DNA of 46,643 nt from Vicinamibacteria bacterium (lineage in GTDB: Bacteria; Acidobacteriota; Vicinamibacteria; Vicinamibacterales; UBA8438), in the NCBI GenBank assembly GCA_022820675.1, contig JAJEFC010000407.1:1-46643 (forward strand). Direction: 5' to 3'. The notes beneath the pieces were generated by a model. That model was not told where the DNA came from. It saw nothing but the letters and a program-made list of their open reading frames with translations, and did not search any database. The position numbers and the translations under genes were made by a program. How positions within the stretch are numbered: position 1 is the stretch's first letter; each line of letters opens with the position of its first letter. Positions 1 through 10,349 of the stretch are shown in pieces.

Positions 1-339
<339 letters not shown>

Positions 340-462
340 AAGGCGTGGCCTCGGGCCGCCCTCGCGGGCCGCCGTCGGACAACTTCAACGAGAGAGCCGT
401 GATGGCTCCGTCGTTCAGTCTGAGTGTCAGGCTGATACTCGACGAGTGTGCTTCTCGTCGTC

Positions 463-483
463 CTATCCAGTTTTCAAAGAACC
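463..483 (-). promoter_or_regulatory. boxA-like antitermination motif in rRNA leader
   Basis: The minus strand reads GTTCTTTGAAAACTGGATAG. This matches the boxA-type leader sequence found upstream of 16S genes in many bacteria, where NusB/NusE bind to prevent Rho termination. It sits about 130 bases upstream of the 16S 5' end and 65 bases downstream of the predicted -10 box. The role is inferred from motif and position. Confidence 0.7.
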
Positions 484-545
484 GGCGCCGGTCCGATTCG
501 ACCGGCCGCTCCGCCACGGGGGTCAGTCCGCAGGGGAACCGTGCA

Positions 546-573
546 AGATTACCACAGCGCGCGAGCGTGTCAA
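546..573 (-). promoter_or_regulatory. rRNA operon promoter overlapping the tyrS stop codon
   Basis: On the minus strand a perfect TTGACA -35 box lies at 573-568. It is followed after 16 bases by TAATCT (551-546), a weaker -10 box. Transcription would start near 539, giving a leader of about 200 nt that contains the boxA-like motif. The TGA stop codon of tyrS (572-570) lies inside the TTGACA hexamer. No other good sigma-70 promoter is obvious in the 230-base spacer. Confidence 0.6.
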
Positions 574-1820
574 CAACTTTTTTTGCCCGGAGGGCCCGGG
601 ACCACCCGGGCGACCCGGCGCTTGCCGACCTGGAGGACGAACGGGCGGGCGTCGGGCGCGAACCGGACCGCCCGGTCGCGAATCCGCTCGCCGTCGACCC
701 GCACGCTGCCCTGCTCGATGAGCCGCGTGGCGGCGCTGTTCGAGCCGGCGAAGCCCACCTCGACCAACACCGCCGGCAGCGGGGCGCCGTCGGCAGGTAC
801 GGCGACGGACCGCTCATCCAGCTCGGACGGAAGGGCCCCGCCACTGAACCGCCGGTCGAACTCGCGCTCGGCCGCCGACGCCGCGTCGGGAGAGTGGAAA
901 TCGGCGACGATGCGGCGGCCCAGCGCCTGCTTCGCCCGCTTGGGATGCAGGTCGCCGGCATCGACCTGCGCCCGCAGGCGCTGGATCTCGGCCACCGAGA
1001 GGTCGGTCAACAGCTCGTACCAGCTCCACATCAGCGTGTCGGAGATCGACATGAGCTTCCCGAACATCTCGTCCGGGGCCTCGGTGATGCCCACGTAGTT
1101 GCCGGCCGACTTGGACATCTTCTCGACGCCGTCGAGGCCCACGAGGAGCGGCACCGTCATCACCACCTGTGGCGGCAGCTCGAACGAGGGCATGACGTCG
1201 CGGCCCACGTTCAGGTTGAACAACTGATCGGTCCCCCCGAGCTCGACGTCCGCAGCCAGATGGACGGAGTCGTAGGCCTGCGCGAGCGGATAGAGGAACT
1301 CGTGGATGGCGATGGGCCGGCCCTGCTCGTACCGCTGCCGGAAGTCCCGGCGCTCGAGCATCTGGGCGACGTTGTAGCGGGCCGCGAGCCGTATCCAGTC
1401 CTCGCTGCGCAGCGCCCCGAGCCAGCGGCTGTTGAACTCCACGACGGTCCGGTCGGGGTCGAGCAGCTTGAACACCTGCGCCCGGTAGGTGTCGGCGTTC
1501 TCGTCGATCTGCTGCCGCGTCAGGGGCGGCCGCGTCTTCGACCGGCCGGTCGGGTCGCCGATCAGCCCGGTGAAGTCGCCGATGAGGAACACGACGGTGT
1601 GACCCAGATCCTGGAAGTGCTTCATCTTCCGAATCAGCACCGTGTGTCCGAGGTGCAGGTCCGGGGCCGTCGGGTCGAAGCCGACCTTGACCACCAGCGG
1701 CCGCTCCTTCCCCGCCGCCTGCTCGAGCTTCGAGCGGAGCTCGGACTCGCGCACGACGTCGACAGCCCCCTTGGTCAGGTAGGCCATCTGCTCGGCGACG
1801 GTCCCCGCGACGGCAGGCAT
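570..1820 (-). CDS. tyrS: Tyrosyl-tRNA synthetase
   Basis: Class I aminoacyl-tRNA synthetase that charges tRNA-Tyr with tyrosine in the cytoplasm. The 416-residue protein has the normal length. The HIGH-type motif HLGH is at residues 56-59, the KMSKS loop at 234-238, and the family segment [13 protein letters not shown] lies between them. An S4-like RNA-binding domain occupies roughly residues 345-410. It lies 32 bases after purN on the same strand, so it is probably the last gene of the purine operon. The start at 1820 has no strong ribosome site; a later ATG (about 1787) would still keep the catalytic core. Its last codons overlap the rRNA promoter. Confidence 0.95.
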   Translation of the reverse strand: MPAVAGTVAEQMAYLTKGAVDVVRESELRSKLEQAAGKERPLVVKVGFDPTAPDLHLGHTVLIRKMKHFQDLGHTVVFLIGDFTGLIGDPTGRSKTRPPLTRQQIDENADTYRAQVFKLLDPDRTVVEFNSRWLGALRSEDWIRLAARYNVAQMLERRDFRQRYEQGRPIAIHEFLYPLAQAYDSVHLAADVELGGTDQLFNLNVGRDVMPSFELPPQVVMTVPLLVGLDGVEKMSKSAGNYVGITEAPDEMFGKLMSISDTLMWSWYELLTDLSVAEIQRLRAQVDAGDLHPKRAKQALGRRIVADFHSPDAASAAEREFDRRFSGGALPSELDERSVAVPADGAPLPAVLVEVGFAGSNSAATRLIEQGSVRVDGERIRDRAVRFAPDARPFVLQVGKRRVARVVPGPPGKKSC

Positions 1821-1852
1821 CCGATCAGTTTACCCGAAGAACGCGAGCCGGA

Positions 1853-2539
1853 TCACCGGCCGGCGGCGCCGCGCAAGCCGCCCGCACGCACGAACCGGCG
1901 CCCCTCGACGCGCCAGCCGCCGTCCAGCACGACCCCGATGGCCTCGGGATAGATGCGGTGCTCCTCGCTGAGGATGCGGGCCGACAGGGTCTCGGGCGTG
2001 TCGTCCTCGTGCACCGGCACCGCCGCCTGCCGCACGATCGGCCCCGCGTCGAGCTCGGCGGTGACGATGTGCACGGTGGCCCCGGCGACCTTGACGCCGT
2101 GGCGCCACGCCTGCTCCTGGCCCCGCAGGCCGGGGAACGCGGGCAGCAGCGAGGGATGGACGTTCAGGATGCGGTCGCGGAAGGCGGCCACGAACGCCGG
2201 GCCGAGGAGGCGCATGAACCCGGCGAGGCAGACGAGGGCGACCTCGTATCGGCGCAGGGCCGCCGCGAGCTCGCGGTCGTAGGCTTCTCGCGACCCGTGC
2301 GCGGTGTGTTCCAGCACCACCGTCTCGATGCCCGCGCGACGGGCGCGTTCGAGCCCCGGGGCGTCGGGCCGGTTCGAGATGACCACCGCGATCTCGGCGG
2401 CCAGCCGCCCCGCCGCGATGGCCTCGATGATCGCCTGCAGATTGCTGCCGCGCCCCGAGATCAGGACGCCGAGACGGCGGTTCGCCGCCCCCCCGCTTCC
2501 CGCGCCGGGGCCCGGACCCGCGGCGGTCGGACCCGTCAT
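1853..2539 (-). CDS. purN: Phosphoribosylglycinamide formyltransferase (GAR transformylase)
   Basis: Transfers a formyl group from 10-formyltetrahydrofolate to GAR, the third step of purine synthesis. The 228-residue protein shows the nucleotide-binding start [15 protein letters not shown] near residue 25 and the catalytic Asn/His region [14 protein letters not shown], with the conserved Asp in ELDAGPIV further on. The first 22 or so residues are a Gly/Pro/Ala-rich extension before the conserved core. The ATG overlaps the purM stop in an ATGA arrangement, which fixes the start and implies translational coupling. Usual length is about 190-220 residues. Confidence 0.95.
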   Translation of the reverse strand: MTGPTAAGPGPGAGSGGAANRRLGVLISGRGSNLQAIIEAIAAGRLAAEIAVVISNRPDAPGLERARRAGIETVVLEHTAHGSREAYDRELAAALRRYEVALVCLAGFMRLLGPAFVAAFRDRILNVHPSLLPAFPGLRGQEQAWRHGVKVAGATVHIVTAELDAGPIVRQAAVPVHEDDTPETLSARILSEEHRIYPEAIGVVLDGGWRVEGRRFVRAGGLRGAAGR

Positions 2540-3585
2540 GGGTAGCGCACCGCGCCGTCGCCGGCCGTGACCCGTCCGATGACGACGGCGCCCGGCTCGC
2601 CGCGTCGGCGGAACCACGCGAGCAGGCCGTCCCGCTCCCCGGGGGCGCAGACGACGACGAAGCCGATGCCCATGTTGAACGTCCGGAACGCCTCGGCGTC
2701 GCCGAGGCCGCCGTGGCGCTGCAGGAACGCGAACACCGGCGGGGGCGACCACGCGCCGCGTTCGATGTCGACGGCGGCGCCCGGGGGCAGCACGCGGGGA
2801 AGGTTGTCGGTCAGGCCGCCCCCGGTGACGTGGGCCATGGCCTTGACGATTCCGCCGGCCTCCGCGAGCAGCGGAGACACCAGGGGCAGGTACGAGCGGT
2901 GCGTCCGCAGCAGCACGTCGCCCACCGGCCCGTCGAGCCCCTCCGGCACCGAATCGACGTCCAGGTCCAGGGTGTCGAACACGATGCGGCGGGCGAGCGA
3001 GTAGCCGTTGGTGTGCAGGCCGTTCGACGGCAGGCCGATCAGCTCGTCGCCGGGGCGGACGCCGCGGCCGTCGATCAGGCGGGCGCGGTCGGCGATGCCG
3101 ACGATGAAGCCGGCGAGGTCGTACTCGCCGTCGGCGTAGAACCCCGGCATCTCCGCCGTCTCGCCGCCGAGGAGGGCGCAGCCGTTCTCGGTGCAGGCGG
3201 CCGCGATGCCGCGCACCACCGCCTCGGCGACGTCGGGCGCGAGCCGCCCCGTCGCGAGGTAGTCCAGGAAGAAGAGCGGCCTCGCCCCCTGCACCAGGAT
3301 GTCGTTGACGCAGTGGTTGACGAGGTCGCGGCCGACGGTGTCGTGCCGGCCGGCGAGGAACGCCACCTTCAGCTTCGTCCCCACCCCGTCGGCGCTCGAC
3401 ACGAGCACGGGGTCGGCCAGCCCCGTCAGGTCCGGCCGGAACAGGCCCCCGAAGCTGCCGATCTCCGAGAGGACGCCGGGGGTGAACGTCCCGCGCGCGA
3501 GGCTCCGGATTCGCCGCACCGCCTCCGCGCCGGCGTCGATGTCGACGCCCGCGGTCCGGTAATCGAGGGCGGCCCGGGTCGTCAT
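2536..3585 (-). CDS. purM: Phosphoribosylformylglycinamidine cyclo-ligase (AIR synthetase)
   Basis: ATP-dependent closure of FGAM to AIR, step five of purine synthesis. The 349-residue protein is full length. It begins with the PurM signature DYRTAGVDIDAG and contains SSADGVGTKLKVA, the segment VNDILVQGARPLFFLDYLATG and the loop ALLGGETAEMPGFY. The ATG overlaps the end of purF and its stop overlaps purN, each as ATGA. A longer reading frame extends upstream into antisense-like sequence of purF, but the conserved N-terminus and coupling place the start here. Confidence 0.96.
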   Translation of the reverse strand: MTTRAALDYRTAGVDIDAGAEAVRRIRSLARGTFTPGVLSEIGSFGGLFRPDLTGLADPVLVSSADGVGTKLKVAFLAGRHDTVGRDLVNHCVNDILVQGARPLFFLDYLATGRLAPDVAEAVVRGIAAACTENGCALLGGETAEMPGFYADGEYDLAGFIVGIADRARLIDGRGVRPGDELIGLPSNGLHTNGYSLARRIVFDTLDLDVDSVPEGLDGPVGDVLLRTHRSYLPLVSPLLAEAGGIVKAMAHVTGGGLTDNLPRVLPPGAAVDIERGAWSPPPVFAFLQRHGGLGDAEAFRTFNMGIGFVVVCAPGERDGLLAWFRRRGEPGAVVIGRVTAGDGAVRYP

Positions 3586-4997
3586 GGCACGTCCGGCAGC
3601 TTCAGCGCCATCTGCATGTAGGCTTCCGCGTCCTTCGGGCCCGCGACCGGGTACGTGCCGGTGTAGCACGAGGTGCAGTAGTCCCCGTTCCGGGCCCCGA
3701 CCGCCTCGCGCAACCCGTCCAGACTGAGATAGGCGAGCGTGTCCGACTTGACGTACCGGCAGATGTCCTCGACGGCGTGGTTGGCGGCGATGAGCTCCGA
3801 CTGCCTCGGGGTGTCGATGCCGTAGTAGCACGGAGACACGGTCGGCGGGCAACTGATCCGCATGTGGATCTCGCGGGCGCCGGCGGCGCGGATCATCCCG
3901 ACGATCTTGCGGCTGGTCGTTCCCCGCACGATGGAGTCGTCGACGAGCACGACCCGCTTCCCCGCGAGAACGCTCCGCACCGGATTCAGCTTCACGCGCA
4001 CCCGGAACCCGCGTATCTCCTGCTGCGGCGCGAGGAACGTCCGGCCCACGAAGTGGTTCCGGATGAGCCCCATCCGCAGCGGCAGCCCCGCCGCCTCGGC
4101 GTAGCCCATGGCCGCGCAGATGCCGGAGTCGGGTATCGGCACCACGACGTCGGCGTCCACCGGCATCTCGCGGGCGAGCAGCCGCCCGAAGTTGGTCCGC
4201 ACCTCGTGGACGCTCTGGCCGAAGACCACGCTGTCGGGCCGGGCGAAGTACACGTGCTCGAACACGCAGTGGGAGGGCGCGGCGGGCGGAAACGGCCGGA
4301 ACGAGCGCGGGCCGTCGCGCCCGATGACCAGCAGCTCGCCCGGCTCGATGTCCCGCACGTACTCCGCCCCGATCAGATCGAGGGCGCAGGTCTCCGAGCA
4401 CACCACGGTCGCTTCGCCGAGGGCGCCGAGCACGAGGGGGCGGAAGCCGTAGGGGTCGCGCACGGCCATCAGGAAGTCGCGGGTCAGGACGACGAGCGAG
4501 AACGCCCCCCGCACCTGCCGGACCGACTCGACGACGGCGTCGGGGGGCGTATCGGCGGCCGACCGGGCGTAGAGATGCAGCACGACCTCGGTGTCGCTGC
4601 CGGTCTGGAAGATGGACCCCTGCCGCACCAGATCTTCGCGCAGCTCGGCCGCGTTGATGAGGTTCCCGTTGTGGCAGAGGGCGATCTCGCCGTGCGCACA
4701 GTCGATGAGAAGCGGCTGCGCATTGACGATCTGGCTGTCGCCCGCCGTCGAGTACCGCACGTGGCCGATGGCGGTGTCGCCGCCCAGGGCGGCGAGGGTC
4801 GTCTCGTCGATCGCCTCCGACACGTGCCCCATGGCCCGCGTCAGGTGCAGGCGCTCTCCGTCGCTCGTGGCGATGCCGGCGCTCTCCTGGCCCCGGTGCT
4901 GCAGCGCGTACAACCCGAGACGGGTCAGGGCCGGCGCCTCCGGATGCCCGTGGATGCCGAAGACGCCGCATTCGTCGTGGAACTTGTCGTCGTCCAT
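3582..4997 (-). CDS. purF: Amidophosphoribosyltransferase, Fe-S (B. subtilis) type
   Basis: Commits PRPP to purine synthesis by forming phosphoribosylamine with glutamine as nitrogen donor. The 471-residue protein has an N-terminal nucleophile domain: the catalytic Cys is residue 10 in DECGVFGIHG, so a nine-residue propeptide must be removed, as in the Bacillus enzyme. The PRPP-binding loop VVLVDDSIVRGTTS is in the C-terminal half. Cysteines in HCVFEHVYF, RISCPP and DYCTSC correspond to the ligands of the structural [4Fe-4S] cluster that makes the Bacillus enzyme oxygen-sensitive. The ATG at 4997 is chosen because upstream in-frame sequence has no family similarity. Confidence 0.96.
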   Translation of the reverse strand: MDDDKFHDECGVFGIHGHPEAPALTRLGLYALQHRGQESAGIATSDGERLHLTRAMGHVSEAIDETTLAALGGDTAIGHVRYSTAGDSQIVNAQPLLIDCAHGEIALCHNGNLINAAELREDLVRQGSIFQTGSDTEVVLHLYARSAADTPPDAVVESVRQVRGAFSLVVLTRDFLMAVRDPYGFRPLVLGALGEATVVCSETCALDLIGAEYVRDIEPGELLVIGRDGPRSFRPFPPAAPSHCVFEHVYFARPDSVVFGQSVHEVRTNFGRLLAREMPVDADVVVPIPDSGICAAMGYAEAAGLPLRMGLIRNHFVGRTFLAPQQEIRGFRVRVKLNPVRSVLAGKRVVLVDDSIVRGTTSRKIVGMIRAAGAREIHMRISCPPTVSPCYYGIDTPRQSELIAANHAVEDICRYVKSDTLAYLSLDGLREAVGARNGDYCTSCYTGTYPVAGPKDAEAYMQMALKLPDVP

Positions 4998-5276
4998 GAC
5001 CAGCCCGCCAACCGTCGCCTGCCGCTCCGCTTGGCGCCCAACCACACGCTCGTGGCCACGCGTCGCGCAGTCGCCTCGACCGCATGAAGGTACTGTAGCC
5101 CGCGCACGCTCGCGCCCACCGTTCGGCGTCGAGGCCGCAACGGGGCAGCCCGACCGGCCGAACGTCGCCACAGGCGCTTGACCCGGCGTTCCGCTCTTGC
5201 GAACTCCCGTTGCGCGGGGTCGTGTGTCTTCGCCCCCCGTGCAATTTCACGGCGACCCTCCGGGCGTCCGCGCCGT
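4998..5276. other. Spacer between purL and purF
   Basis: No convincing gene is seen in these 279 bases, although the flanking genes run in the same direction. On the minus strand a weak -10-like TACAGT occurs at 5097-5092, about 100 bases before purF, without a clear -35 box. Around 5195-5225 the minus strand reads GGGAGTTCGCAAGAGCGGAA, which may be a decayed relative of the two-hairpin leader sequence seen at 18152 and 30733. Confidence 0.4.
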
Positions 5277-7577
5277 CTACAGCGCAGACTCCCAGGACGC
5301 AGAACCCTCCACCGCGGCCGGGTCGAGATGTCGGGTCAGGCCGGTCGCCCAGGCGTGCTCGGCCGTCTTCAGCGCCAGGTCGGCAACCACGTCGCCGGCC
5401 ACGGAGACGGTCAGCCTATCGCCCCCGGTCCGGCCGATCGCCGCCGCCGGCACGCCGGCGGAGCGCGCCCGCGCGAGCAGCTCGTCCCCCCGCGCCGGAG
5501 TCACCGAGACGATGATCCGGGACGGGGACTCCCCGAACAGGGCCCGAACCACGTCGAATCCGTCGTTCGAGGCGGTCGGCCCCGGCAGATCGACACGCGC
5601 GCCGATTCCACCGCTCTCGATGCAGCACTCGGCCAGGGCCACCGCGAGCCCGCCTTCCGCGCAGTCGTGGGCCGAACATACCATCCCGCGGCGCGCCGCA
5701 TCCACCACCAGGCGCTGCAGCGCCCGCTCGCGGTCGAAGTCGACGGCGGCGGGACGTCCCCGCACCAGCCCGTGCACGCGCTTCAGGTACTCGCTGCCCC
5801 CGAGCCCCCCCGCGCCGGCCGGGTCGGGAACCGCGTCTCCGAGCAGCACGACGTCGAGCCCCGCGGCCGGGAAGAGCCGGGTCAGCACCCGCCCGGCGTC
5901 CTCGAGAAGCCCCACCACCCCGAGCACCGGCGTGGGATCGATGGCCTGCCCGTCGGTCTCGTTGTACAGGCTGACGTTGCCGCCGGTGATGGGAATGCCG
6001 AGGGCGCGGCACCCCTCGGCGATGCCGTCCACCGCCTCGACGAACTGCCACATGATGTCGGGGCGCTCCGGGTTCCCGAAGTTCAGGCAGTTGGTCGCCC
6101 CGATCGGCTCGGCCCCGGCGCAGGCCACGTTGCGCGCCGCCTCGGCCACCGCGAGCCGGCCGCCCTCGCGCGGGTCCAGCCAGGCATGGCGCCCGTTGCC
6201 GTCCACCGACATCGCGAGGGCCCGGCCGGTCCCCTTGATGCGCACGACCGCAGCGCCGAGACCCGGCAGGGCCACCGTGTTGGTGCGCACCATGTGGTCG
6301 TACTGCCGGTAGATCCAGCGCTTGCTCGCGATGGCCGGCGCCGCCAGCAGGTCCAGCCAGGTCCGGGTCAGGTCGGGGGGAACGGACAGGGCCGACAGGT
6401 CGAGTTGCTGCGCCTCGTCCAGATAGGCGGGATACCGGGTCGGGCGGTCGTACAGCGGGGCGGCGTCGGCAAGCTCCCGGTTCGGAATCTCGGCAACCAC
6501 CCGGCCCCGGTCGCGCACGCGCAGCAGGCCGTCGCCGGTGACCTCGCCGATCCGCACCGCGTGCAGGTCCCACTTGTCGAAGACCCGCTCCACCTCCGCC
6601 TCGCGCCCCCGCCGGACCACGAGCAGCATCCGCTCCTGCGATTCCGACAGCATGATCTCGTAGGGCGTCATGCCCGTCTCGCGCTGCGGCACCCGCGAGA
6701 CGTCGACGTCGATGCCGGTCCCCCCCCGGGCCGCCATCTCGCAGGTCGAGCAGGTCAGCCCCGCCGCCCCCATGTCCTGGATGCCGACCAGCGCGTCGGT
6801 CTCCATGACCTCGAGGCAGGCCTCGAGCAGCAGCTTCTCCATGAACGGGTCGCCGACCTGCACCGCCGGCCGGTTGTCGGCGGAGGAGTCGTCGAACTCG
6901 GCCGAGGCCATGGTGGCCCCGTGGATGCCGTCGCGCCCGGTCCTCGCCCCCACGTAGTAGACGGGGTTGCCGGCCCCCGAGGCGACCCCCTTGGCGAGCC
7001 GCTCGGCCTTCGCCACCCCCAGGCAGAACACGTTCACGAGCGGGTTGCCGGCGTATCCGGGCTCGAACGCGACCTCGCCGCCCACGGTGGGGATGCCGAT
7101 GCTGTTGCCGTAGCCGGCGATGCCCGCGACCACGCCGTCGACGAGGCGGACGGTCTCCGGGGTCGGCCGGCCGAGCTCGTCCTCGAGGGCGCCGAACCGC
7201 AGCGAGTCGAGCAGGGCGATGGGCCTCGCCCCCATCGTGAAGATGTCGCGGATGATGCCGCCGACGCCGGTCGCGGCCCCCTGGTAGGGCTCGATGAACG
7301 AGGGATGGTTGTGGGACTCGATCTTGAACACCGCGGCGAGGCCGTCGCCGACGTCGACCGCGCCCGCGTTCTCGCCCGGCCCCTGCAGGACGCGCGGGCC
7401 GTCGGTGGGGAAGCGTCGCAGGTGCCGGCGCGAGCTCTTGTAGCTGCAGTGCTCGGACCACATCACCGAGAAGATCCCGAGCTCGGTGAGCGTCGGCTCG
7501 CGGCCGAGAATCTCCACCAGCCGGCGGTACTCCTCCGCGCTCAGCCCGTGCGCGTCGATGGCGGCCTGTTCGATCAC
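5277..7577 (-). CDS. purL: FGAM synthase, PurL subunit (small form)
   Basis: ATP-dependent amidotransferase converting FGAR to FGAM, working as a complex with PurS and PurQ. At 766 residues it is the short PurL without built-in glutaminase. Visible signatures include [12 protein letters not shown] near residue 38, the loop [26 protein letters not shown] and [10 protein letters not shown], covering both AIRS-like halves. The start is GTG at 7577, which overlaps the purQ TGA as GTGA; this coupling and the N-terminus [12 protein letters not shown] decide the start. The longer upstream frame runs antisense-like through purQ. Confidence 0.96.
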   Translation of the reverse strand: MIEQAAIDAHGLSAEEYRRLVEILGREPTLTELGIFSVMWSEHCSYKSSRRHLRRFPTDGPRVLQGPGENAGAVDVGDGLAAVFKIESHNHPSFIEPYQGAATGVGGIIRDIFTMGARPIALLDSLRFGALEDELGRPTPETVRLVDGVVAGIAGYGNSIGIPTVGGEVAFEPGYAGNPLVNVFCLGVAKAERLAKGVASGAGNPVYYVGARTGRDGIHGATMASAEFDDSSADNRPAVQVGDPFMEKLLLEACLEVMETDALVGIQDMGAAGLTCSTCEMAARGGTGIDVDVSRVPQRETGMTPYEIMLSESQERMLLVVRRGREAEVERVFDKWDLHAVRIGEVTGDGLLRVRDRGRVVAEIPNRELADAAPLYDRPTRYPAYLDEAQQLDLSALSVPPDLTRTWLDLLAAPAIASKRWIYRQYDHMVRTNTVALPGLGAAVVRIKGTGRALAMSVDGNGRHAWLDPREGGRLAVAEAARNVACAGAEPIGATNCLNFGNPERPDIMWQFVEAVDGIAEGCRALGIPITGGNVSLYNETDGQAIDPTPVLGVVGLLEDAGRVLTRLFPAAGLDVVLLGDAVPDPAGAGGLGGSEYLKRVHGLVRGRPAAVDFDRERALQRLVVDAARRGMVCSAHDCAEGGLAVALAECCIESGGIGARVDLPGPTASNDGFDVVRALFGESPSRIIVSVTPARGDELLARARSAGVPAAAIGRTGGDRLTVSVAGDVVADLALKTAEHAWATGLTRHLDPAAVEGSASWESAL

Positions 7578-8278
7578 GCGGCACCCGCCGCGGCCGTCGC
7601 CGCCACCACCGACTCGAGCACCACCCGGCCGTCCTCGCTCCCGAGGGCCGACTCGCACGCCCGCTCGGGATGCGGCATGAGCCCGACGACGTTGCGGCGA
7701 CGGTTGCAGACGCCGGCGATTCCGCGCAGCGACCCGTTGGGATTGGCGGCATCGGTCGCCGCGCCCTCGGCGTCGCAGTAGCGGAAGACGACCTGCCGGT
7801 TCGCCTCGAGGGCGTCCACCGTCTCCGGCGGCGCGTGGTAGCTGCCCTCGCCGTGCGCGATCGGCAGCCTCAGCACCTGCCCGGCCGACGCCCCGCAACT
7901 GAACGGCGTGTCGGTCTCCTCGACGCGGACGTGGACGTGCCGGCACAGGAACTTCAGGCGACGGTTCCGCAACAGGGCGCCTTCGAGGAACCCGGCCTCG
8001 AGCAGCACCTGGAACCCGTTGCAGATGCCGATCACGGGCCCGCCGTCGTCGGCGAACTCGCGGATCCGCCCCATCACCGGCGAGAAGCGGGCGATGGCCC
8101 CGGTCCGCAGATAGTCCCCGTACGAGAACCCCCCCGGCAGCACCACGGCGTCGGCGCCCCGCAGGTCGGTGTCCTTGTGCCAGACGAACTCGGCCTGCCG
8201 GCCCAACACGTGCCTGGCCGCATGATAGGCGTCGTGATCGCAGTTCGAACCGGGGAACTGGACGATGGCGAACTTCAT
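7574..8278 (-). CDS. purQ: FGAM synthase, PurQ glutaminase subunit
   Basis: Class I glutamine amidotransferase that hydrolyses glutamine and feeds ammonia to PurL. The 234-residue protein starts with [18 protein letters not shown]. Its nucleophile Cys86 is in [11 protein letters not shown], and the catalytic His/Glu pair is in LMPHPER near the C-terminus. It is separated from purS by 137 bases, unlike the tight purQ-purL overlap. An in-frame extension upstream has no family similarity and was rejected. Confidence 0.96.
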   Translation of the reverse strand: MKFAIVQFPGSNCDHDAYHAARHVLGRQAEFVWHKDTDLRGADAVVLPGGFSYGDYLRTGAIARFSPVMGRIREFADDGGPVIGICNGFQVLLEAGFLEGALLRNRRLKFLCRHVHVRVEETDTPFSCGASAGQVLRLPIAHGEGSYHAPPETVDALEANRQVVFRYCDAEGAATDAANPNGSLRGIAGVCNRRRNVVGLMPHPERACESALGSEDGRVVLESVVAATAAAGAA

Positions 8279-8398
8279 GGGCGGGTCCCTTCGCCACACC
8301 GGGACGCCGCCGGACGAGGTCCGCCCCGCGGCTTCCGGAATCCGAATCCCCCCGATCCCTCGAACGTCTTCAATCAACCCCCACACGCCCGCTGCCGG

Positions 8399-8476
8399 CT
8401 CGACCGGCGGCGCCATCAGTCTCCGATCGTCACCATCCTGGTTACAGGCCGCCGGGCGGGTTCGACCGGCGGCGCC
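8399..8476. repeat. Degenerate 62-bp tandem repeat at the purS 3' end
   Basis: The 15-base sequence TCGACCGGCGGCGCC at 8400 recurs at 8462, and the similarity continues on both sides. One copy encodes the APPVEPA stretch of the purS C-terminal tail. The other lies just after the purS stop, where a different frame would again read APPVEPA. It belongs to a pattern of duplicated gene ends seen elsewhere in the window. Confidence 0.55.
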
Positions 8477-8727
8477 GGCGTCTCCTCGCCGTCGACCTCC
8501 ACCCGATAGCTCTCGATCACCGGGTTGGCAAGAAGCCGGTCGGCGACCTCGGTCACGAGGGAACGCGCCGCCTGCGGGGTTTCGGCGTCGACCTCCAGCT
8601 CGAAGTACTTCCCCTGCCGCACGTCCCGCACCGTGCCGTACCCCATCGACCCCAGCGCCTCGACGATGGTCCGGCCCTGCGGGTCGAATACCGAGGGCTT
8701 CAGGGTGACGAACACTCTCGTTCTCAC
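8416..8727 (-). CDS. purS: FGAM synthase, PurS subunit
   Basis: Small dimeric protein that bridges PurQ and PurL and is needed for ammonia channelling. The core (residues 1 to about 80) fits the family: [21 protein letters not shown], then [16 protein letters not shown], then [14 protein letters not shown]. The protein is 103 residues, about 20 longer than usual; the extra Pro/Glu-rich tail coincides with a duplicated DNA segment. The start is GTG at 8727, preceded at normal distance by GGGGGGAG, which favours it over upstream in-frame codons. Confidence 0.9.
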   Translation of the reverse strand: MRTRVFVTLKPSVFDPQGRTIVEALGSMGYGTVRDVRQGKYFELEVDAETPQAARSLVTEVADRLLANPVIESYRVEVDGEETPAPPVEPARRPVTRMVTIGD

Positions 8728-8782
8728 GCCGCAACTCCCCCCGATCCGGTGCCGGCGTGACCGATTCCACGCCGGTTCCGGC

Positions 8783-10153
8783 TCATGCCCTTGCCTTTCG
8801 AAGCGTCCGTTTCGGTCGGGTCTCACGAGACTCGTCCGTCGCGCAAGACCCCGATTCTACGCCGCCCAGCACGCGGTCGACGATGGGGCCGACGTGACGC
8901 AACTGCCGCTCGAGGTCGAAGGCCCCGTCGAGGTCGGTGCCCGACAGCACCGCCATCACCTCCCGATCCTCGGCCAGGAGGGCCTTGAAGTCGAGCTGCT
9001 CGTCGTGCGACCGCATCGCCGCCCGCTGGACCCAGGCGTAGGCCTGCTCGCGCGACACCCCCCGCTGCGCGAGCTCGAGGAGGACGGTGCCCGAGAAGAC
9101 GACGCCGCGCGACCGCTCCAGATTCTCGCGCATCCGCCCGGGATGCACCACCAGCCCGCGGACGATGCGGGCGAACCGCCGCAGCATGTGGTCGAGCACG
9201 ATGAAGCTGTCGGGGATGACGACGCGCTCCACCGACGAGTGCGAGATGTCGCGCTCGTGCCACAGCGCCACGTTCTCGAGCGCGGCCATCGCGTTGGCGC
9301 GCAGCACCCGGGCCAGCCCCGTCAACTGCTCGCACCCGATGGGGTTGCGCTTGTGGGGCATGGCCGACGAGCCCTTCTGGCCCTTCGCAAAGCCCTCCTC
9401 CACCTCGCCGATCTCGGTCTTCTGCAGGCCCCGCACCTCGACCGCGAACTTCTCGATCGAGGCGCCGGTCAGGGCGAGGGCGCCCAGCAGCTCGGCGTGT
9501 CGGTCGCGCTGCACGATCTGCGACGCCACCGGGGCCGGGGTCAGCCCGAGGGCGGCGCAGACCCGCCGCTCGATCTCCGGCTCGAGGTGGGCGTAGGTGC
9601 CGACCGCGCCCGAGATCTTGCCGACGCTCACGACCTCCCGGGCCCGCTCCAGCCGGGTCCGGGCCCGCCCCAGCTCCGCGTGCCACAGGGCGAGCTTCAG
9701 CCCGAAGGTCATCGGCTCGGCGTGCACGCCGTGGGTGCGGCCGATCATCGGGGTGTCGCGATGCTCCCGGGCGCGCTCGGCCACCGCCGCGACCGCCCCG
9801 TCGAGCCCGGCCAGAATCAGGCCGCAAGCCTCGCGCATCTGCAGCGCGAGCGCGGTATCGAGCACGTCGGACGACGTCAGCCCGAAGTGCAGCCAGCGGG
9901 CCGAGGGGCCGACCTGCTCGGCCACCGCGGTCGTGAACGCGATGACGTCGTGCTGCGTCGTCCGCTCGATCTCCTCGACGCGCTCGGCCCGAACGCCGGC
10001 GCACGCGGCGATGTCGCGCGCCGCCGCCTCGGGCACGAGCCCGGTGGCGGCCATCGCCTCGGCCGCCGCGACCTCGACCCGCAGCCACGTCTCGTACCGG
10101 CGCTGGTCGCTCCAGATGCGACCCATCTCGGGGTTCGTGTAGCGTGGAATCAT
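8783..10153 (-). CDS. purB: Adenylosuccinate lyase
   Basis: Fumarase-superfamily lyase acting twice in purine metabolism: SAICAR to AICAR and adenylosuccinate to AMP. The 456-residue protein begins [16 protein letters not shown]. It contains the substrate-binding TTQHDVIAF and [13 protein letters not shown] segments, the general-acid region [13 protein letters not shown] and the superfamily signature [11 protein letters not shown]. It is first in the purine run, 55 bases ahead of purS. A palindromic element (10171-10349) lies just upstream and separates it from the MBL-fold gene. Confidence 0.96.
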   Translation of the reverse strand: MIPRYTNPEMGRIWSDQRRYETWLRVEVAAAEAMAATGLVPEAAARDIAACAGVRAERVEEIERTTQHDVIAFTTAVAEQVGPSARWLHFGLTSSDVLDTALALQMREACGLILAGLDGAVAAVAERAREHRDTPMIGRTHGVHAEPMTFGLKLALWHAELGRARTRLERAREVVSVGKISGAVGTYAHLEPEIERRVCAALGLTPAPVASQIVQRDRHAELLGALALTGASIEKFAVEVRGLQKTEIGEVEEGFAKGQKGSSAMPHKRNPIGCEQLTGLARVLRANAMAALENVALWHERDISHSSVERVVIPDSFIVLDHMLRRFARIVRGLVVHPGRMRENLERSRGVVFSGTVLLELAQRGVSREQAYAWVQRAAMRSHDEQLDFKALLAEDREVMAVLSGTDLDGAFDLERQLRHVGPIVDRVLGGVESGSCATDESRETRPKRTLRKARA

Positions 10154-10170
10154 GACGTTGCGGACACCTG

Positions 10171-10349
10171 GCAGCCCGTGGCGAAAGTCCCCGCTGCATT
10201 CGAGCGGCGATGCATCCCGCCTGACTGCGTTGTTCGTCGGTTACACGTGCCCAACATGCGCCCTCCTCACGCCTTGTCAGACGGGCGCCTCGGCCGTTCG
10301 CCGGCGCCCTTGGGGCGCGGTGCAACGCGGGGCTTTCGCCACGGGCTGC
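10171..10349. repeat. Dispersed palindromic element, copy A (179 bp)
   Basis: The ends are a perfect 17-bp inverted repeat: GCAGCCCGTGGCGAAAG at 10171-10187 and its complement at 10333-10349. Symmetry continues inward imperfectly (CCCCGC...TGCA against TGCAACGCGGGG). The inner core CGAGCGGCGATGCATCCCGCC and the segment GGGCGCCTCGGCC are shared with other copies in the window. It has no transposase and looks like a MITE or large REP-type element. Its right arm lies inside the 3' end of the MBL-fold gene. Confidence 0.8.

Noticed and set aside
5178..7781. Open frame of 867 codons on the plus strand opposite purL
   Set aside because: Antisense shadow of purL in very GC-rich codons; no protein similarity is recognisable.
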